DNA from: SLRI01 sp036796215
GTDB taxonomy: Bacteria > Pseudomonadota > Alphaproteobacteria > Geminicoccales > Geminicoccaceae
Assembly: GCA_036796215.1 (NCBI GenBank)
Contig: DAIRDJ010000198.1
Coordinates: 1 to 7,584, forward strand
Direction of reading: 5' to 3'
Length of the DNA stretch: 7,584 nt
The notes under the pieces are model-generated. The model searched no databases. It was given only the letters and a program-made list of their open reading frames with translations, and was not told where the DNA came from. Of this stretch, positions 6,166 to 7,584 are shown piece after piece; the first letter of the stretch is position 1, and the number at the start of each line of letters is the position of its first letter. A program made the position numbers and the translations under genes.

Positions 6166-7584
6166 TCAGGCAGCGAGTTTTTGCCGTTTCAGCATGGGAA
6201 AATCGGCGCTGGTGATGGTCTCGCGCTCGAGCAGCAGCTCCGCACCCTCGTCGAGATCGGCGCGGCGCTCCTCGATGATCGTGGTCGCACGCTCGAAAGC
6301 CTCCTCGACCAGCGTGCGGATCGCAAGGTCGATCTCACGCGCCGTCTCCTCGCTGTAGTTCCGGGGGCGGGCTACCGGATTGCCGTTCTCGCCCAGGAAC
6401 GACTGGCGCTGCGGGTCGTAGACCACCTGGTGGGTCGCCGCGTCCATGCCGTAGCGGGTCACCATGTGTCGCGCAATATCGCTGATCCTGTCGAGATCGT
6501 CCGCAGCTCCCGTCGAGATCTCGCCGAAGACGACGTGCTCGGCGGCGCGCCCGCCCATCAGCACGGCCATCTTCTCCTTCAGCTCCTGCGTGGTCATCAA
6601 GAAGCGCTCCTCCTCGGGCCGCTGGATCGTATAGCCCAAGGCGCCGATGCCGCGCGGGATGATCGAGACCTTGTGCACGGGGTCGGTGGTCGGCAGCGAG
6701 GCCGCGACCAGGGCGTGGCCCATCTCGTGATAGGCCACGACCTTGCGCTCCTTGGGGTGGAGAATGCGCGACTTCTTCTCGAGCCCGGCGATGATCCGCT
6801 CGATGGCATTGTTGAAGTCGTCCATGGTGACGGACTGGGCCTTCCTGCGGGTCGCGAGCAAGGCCGCCTCGTTGACCAGATTGGCGAGATCGGCGCCGGT
6901 GAAGCCGGGGGTCAGGGCCGCCACCTGCTCGAGCTTCACGTCTGGCCCGAGCTTCTTGATCTTCTTGATGTGCACCTGGAGGATCTGCAGCCGGCCCGCC
7001 TTGTCCGGCCGGTCGACCAGGACCTGGCGATCGAAGCGGCCGGCACGCAAGAGGGCGGGATCGAGGATCTCCGGGCGGTTGGTGGCGCCGAGCAGCACGA
7101 TGCCTTCCGACGGGTCGAAGCCGTCGAGCTCGGCCAGGAGCTGGTTCAGGGTCTGCTCCTTCTCGTCATGGCCGCCTCCACCCCACTGGCCGGCCATCCG
7201 CGCCCGGCCCAGGGCATCGAGCTCGTCGATGAAGATGATGCAGGGCTTGGACTTGCCCGCCTGCTCGAAGAGATCGCGGACCCGCGCGGCGCCGACGCCC
7301 ACGAACATCTCGACGAACTCCGAGCCCGAGATCGAGAAGAAGGGCACGCCGGCCTCGCCCGCGACCGCGCGCGCCAGCAGCGTCTTGCCGGTGCCGGGCG
7401 GGCCGACCAGGAGGATGCCCTTGGGGATGCGCGCACCCAGCCGGCCATAGGTCTGCGGGTCCTTGAGGAAGTTGACGATCTCCATGAGCTCGTCCTTGGC
7501 CTCGTCGACCCCGGCGACATCGGCGAAGCTCACCTTGGTGTCGGTCTCGACATAGATCTTGGCCTTCGACTTGCCGACCTGCAT
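6166..7584 (-). CDS. ftsH: ATP-dependent zinc metalloprotease FtsH (N-terminus outside window)
   Basis: The visible 472 residues are the AAA+ and protease parts of FtsH, a membrane-bound hexamer that unfolds and degrades membrane and regulatory proteins. Numbered from the window-edge Met: Walker A GPPGTGKT (61-68), pore loop FVGVG (94-98), Walker B IIFIDELD (116-123), the second region of homology with Arg fingers NRPEILDPALLRAGRFDR (169-186), the zinc site HEMGH (286-290; His286, Glu287, His290) and third ligand Asp363 in TGAADDLD. FtsH is normally 600-650 residues, so the missing part is the two N-terminal membrane helices and periplasmic domain; the Met at the edge is internal, since KSKAKIYVE normally follows the second helix. 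The C-terminal tail is short, ending LKRQKLAA. It is followed by asmA rather than by the neighbours (glmM, folP) usual for the main ftsH, so it may be a second paralogue. All catalytic residues are intact. Confidence 0.95.
   Translation of the reverse strand: MQVGKSKAKIYVETDTKVSFADVAGVDEAKDELMEIVNFLKDPQTYGRLGARIPKGILLVGPPGTGKTLLARAVAGEAGVPFFSISGSEFVEMFVGVGAARVRDLFEQAGKSKPCIIFIDELDALGRARMAGQWGGGGHDEKEQTLNQLLAELDGFDPSEGIVLLGATNRPEILDPALLRAGRFDRQVLVDRPDKAGRLQILQVHIKKIKKLGPDVKLEQVAALTPGFTGADLANLVNEAALLATRRKAQSVTMDDFNNAIERIIAGLEKKSRILHPKERKVVAYHEMGHALVAASLPTTDPVHKVSIIPRGIGALGYTIQRPEEERFLMTTQELKEKMAVLMGGRAAEHVVFGEISTGAADDLDRISDIARHMVTRYGMDAATHQVVYDPQRQSFLGENGNPVARPRNYSEETAREIDLAIRTLVEEAFERATTIIEERRADLDEGAELLLERETITSADFPMLKRQKLAA

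Noticed and set aside
7582..7584. The ATG at the right edge as the true start of ftsH
   Set aside because: The sequence after it (KSKAKIYVE) normally follows the second membrane helix of FtsH; about 130 N-terminal residues are missing, so this Met is internal.
1..7584. CRISPR array, tRNA, rRNA, riboswitch or phage module
   Set aside because: No regularly spaced repeats, cloverleaf-like segment, conserved RNA element or phage gene was recognised on either strand.

Overview
The window is very GC-rich (clearly above 60% by eye) and densely coded. All six supported genes lie on the minus strand, so it reads right to left. The GC content, the style of the FtsH, AsmA and threonine aldolase proteins, and the DUF1902-type HicB-like protein suggest an alphaproteobacterium, perhaps Rhodospirillales-like. 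The taxon is an inference; no rRNA or other marker is present.

Right part (7584 to about 2974): a tight three-gene run. It starts with the 3' three-quarters of an FtsH-type AAA+ zinc metalloprotease, cut by the window edge and lacking its N-terminal membrane part. Ten bases on comes a 696-residue AsmA-family envelope protein with one N-terminal membrane anchor. After a further 32 bases comes a low-specificity L-threonine aldolase with a TTG start. Spacing suggests co-transcription. FtsH and AsmA fit a membrane quality or envelope theme; the aldolase is a soluble PLP enzyme of glycine/threonine metabolism with no obvious link to them.

Middle part (2973 to 545): a 150-base gap holds a perfect 25-bp tandem duplication spanning the aldolase stop codon, and a 9-bp inverted repeat. 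Then come an exported SH3b-domain protein of unknown role and a complete amidase-signature hydrolase. These two overlap by 4 bases (ATGA) and are probably translationally coupled. A strong hairpin follows the amidase and is a plausible terminator.

Left part (544 to 1): a 252-base gap with no convincing gene, then a small HicB-like DUF1902 protein. Its stop codon sits in a CTAG that directly abuts an AT-rich edge resembling an IS5-family insertion sequence end. The expected HicA toxin partner is not visible.

Most of the window is ordinary housekeeping or accessory chromosome. I see no convincing new multi-gene system. The points most worth a second look are the possible IS insertion exactly at the end of the HicB-like gene, the tandem duplication at the aldolase 3' end, and the FtsH–AsmA pairing.
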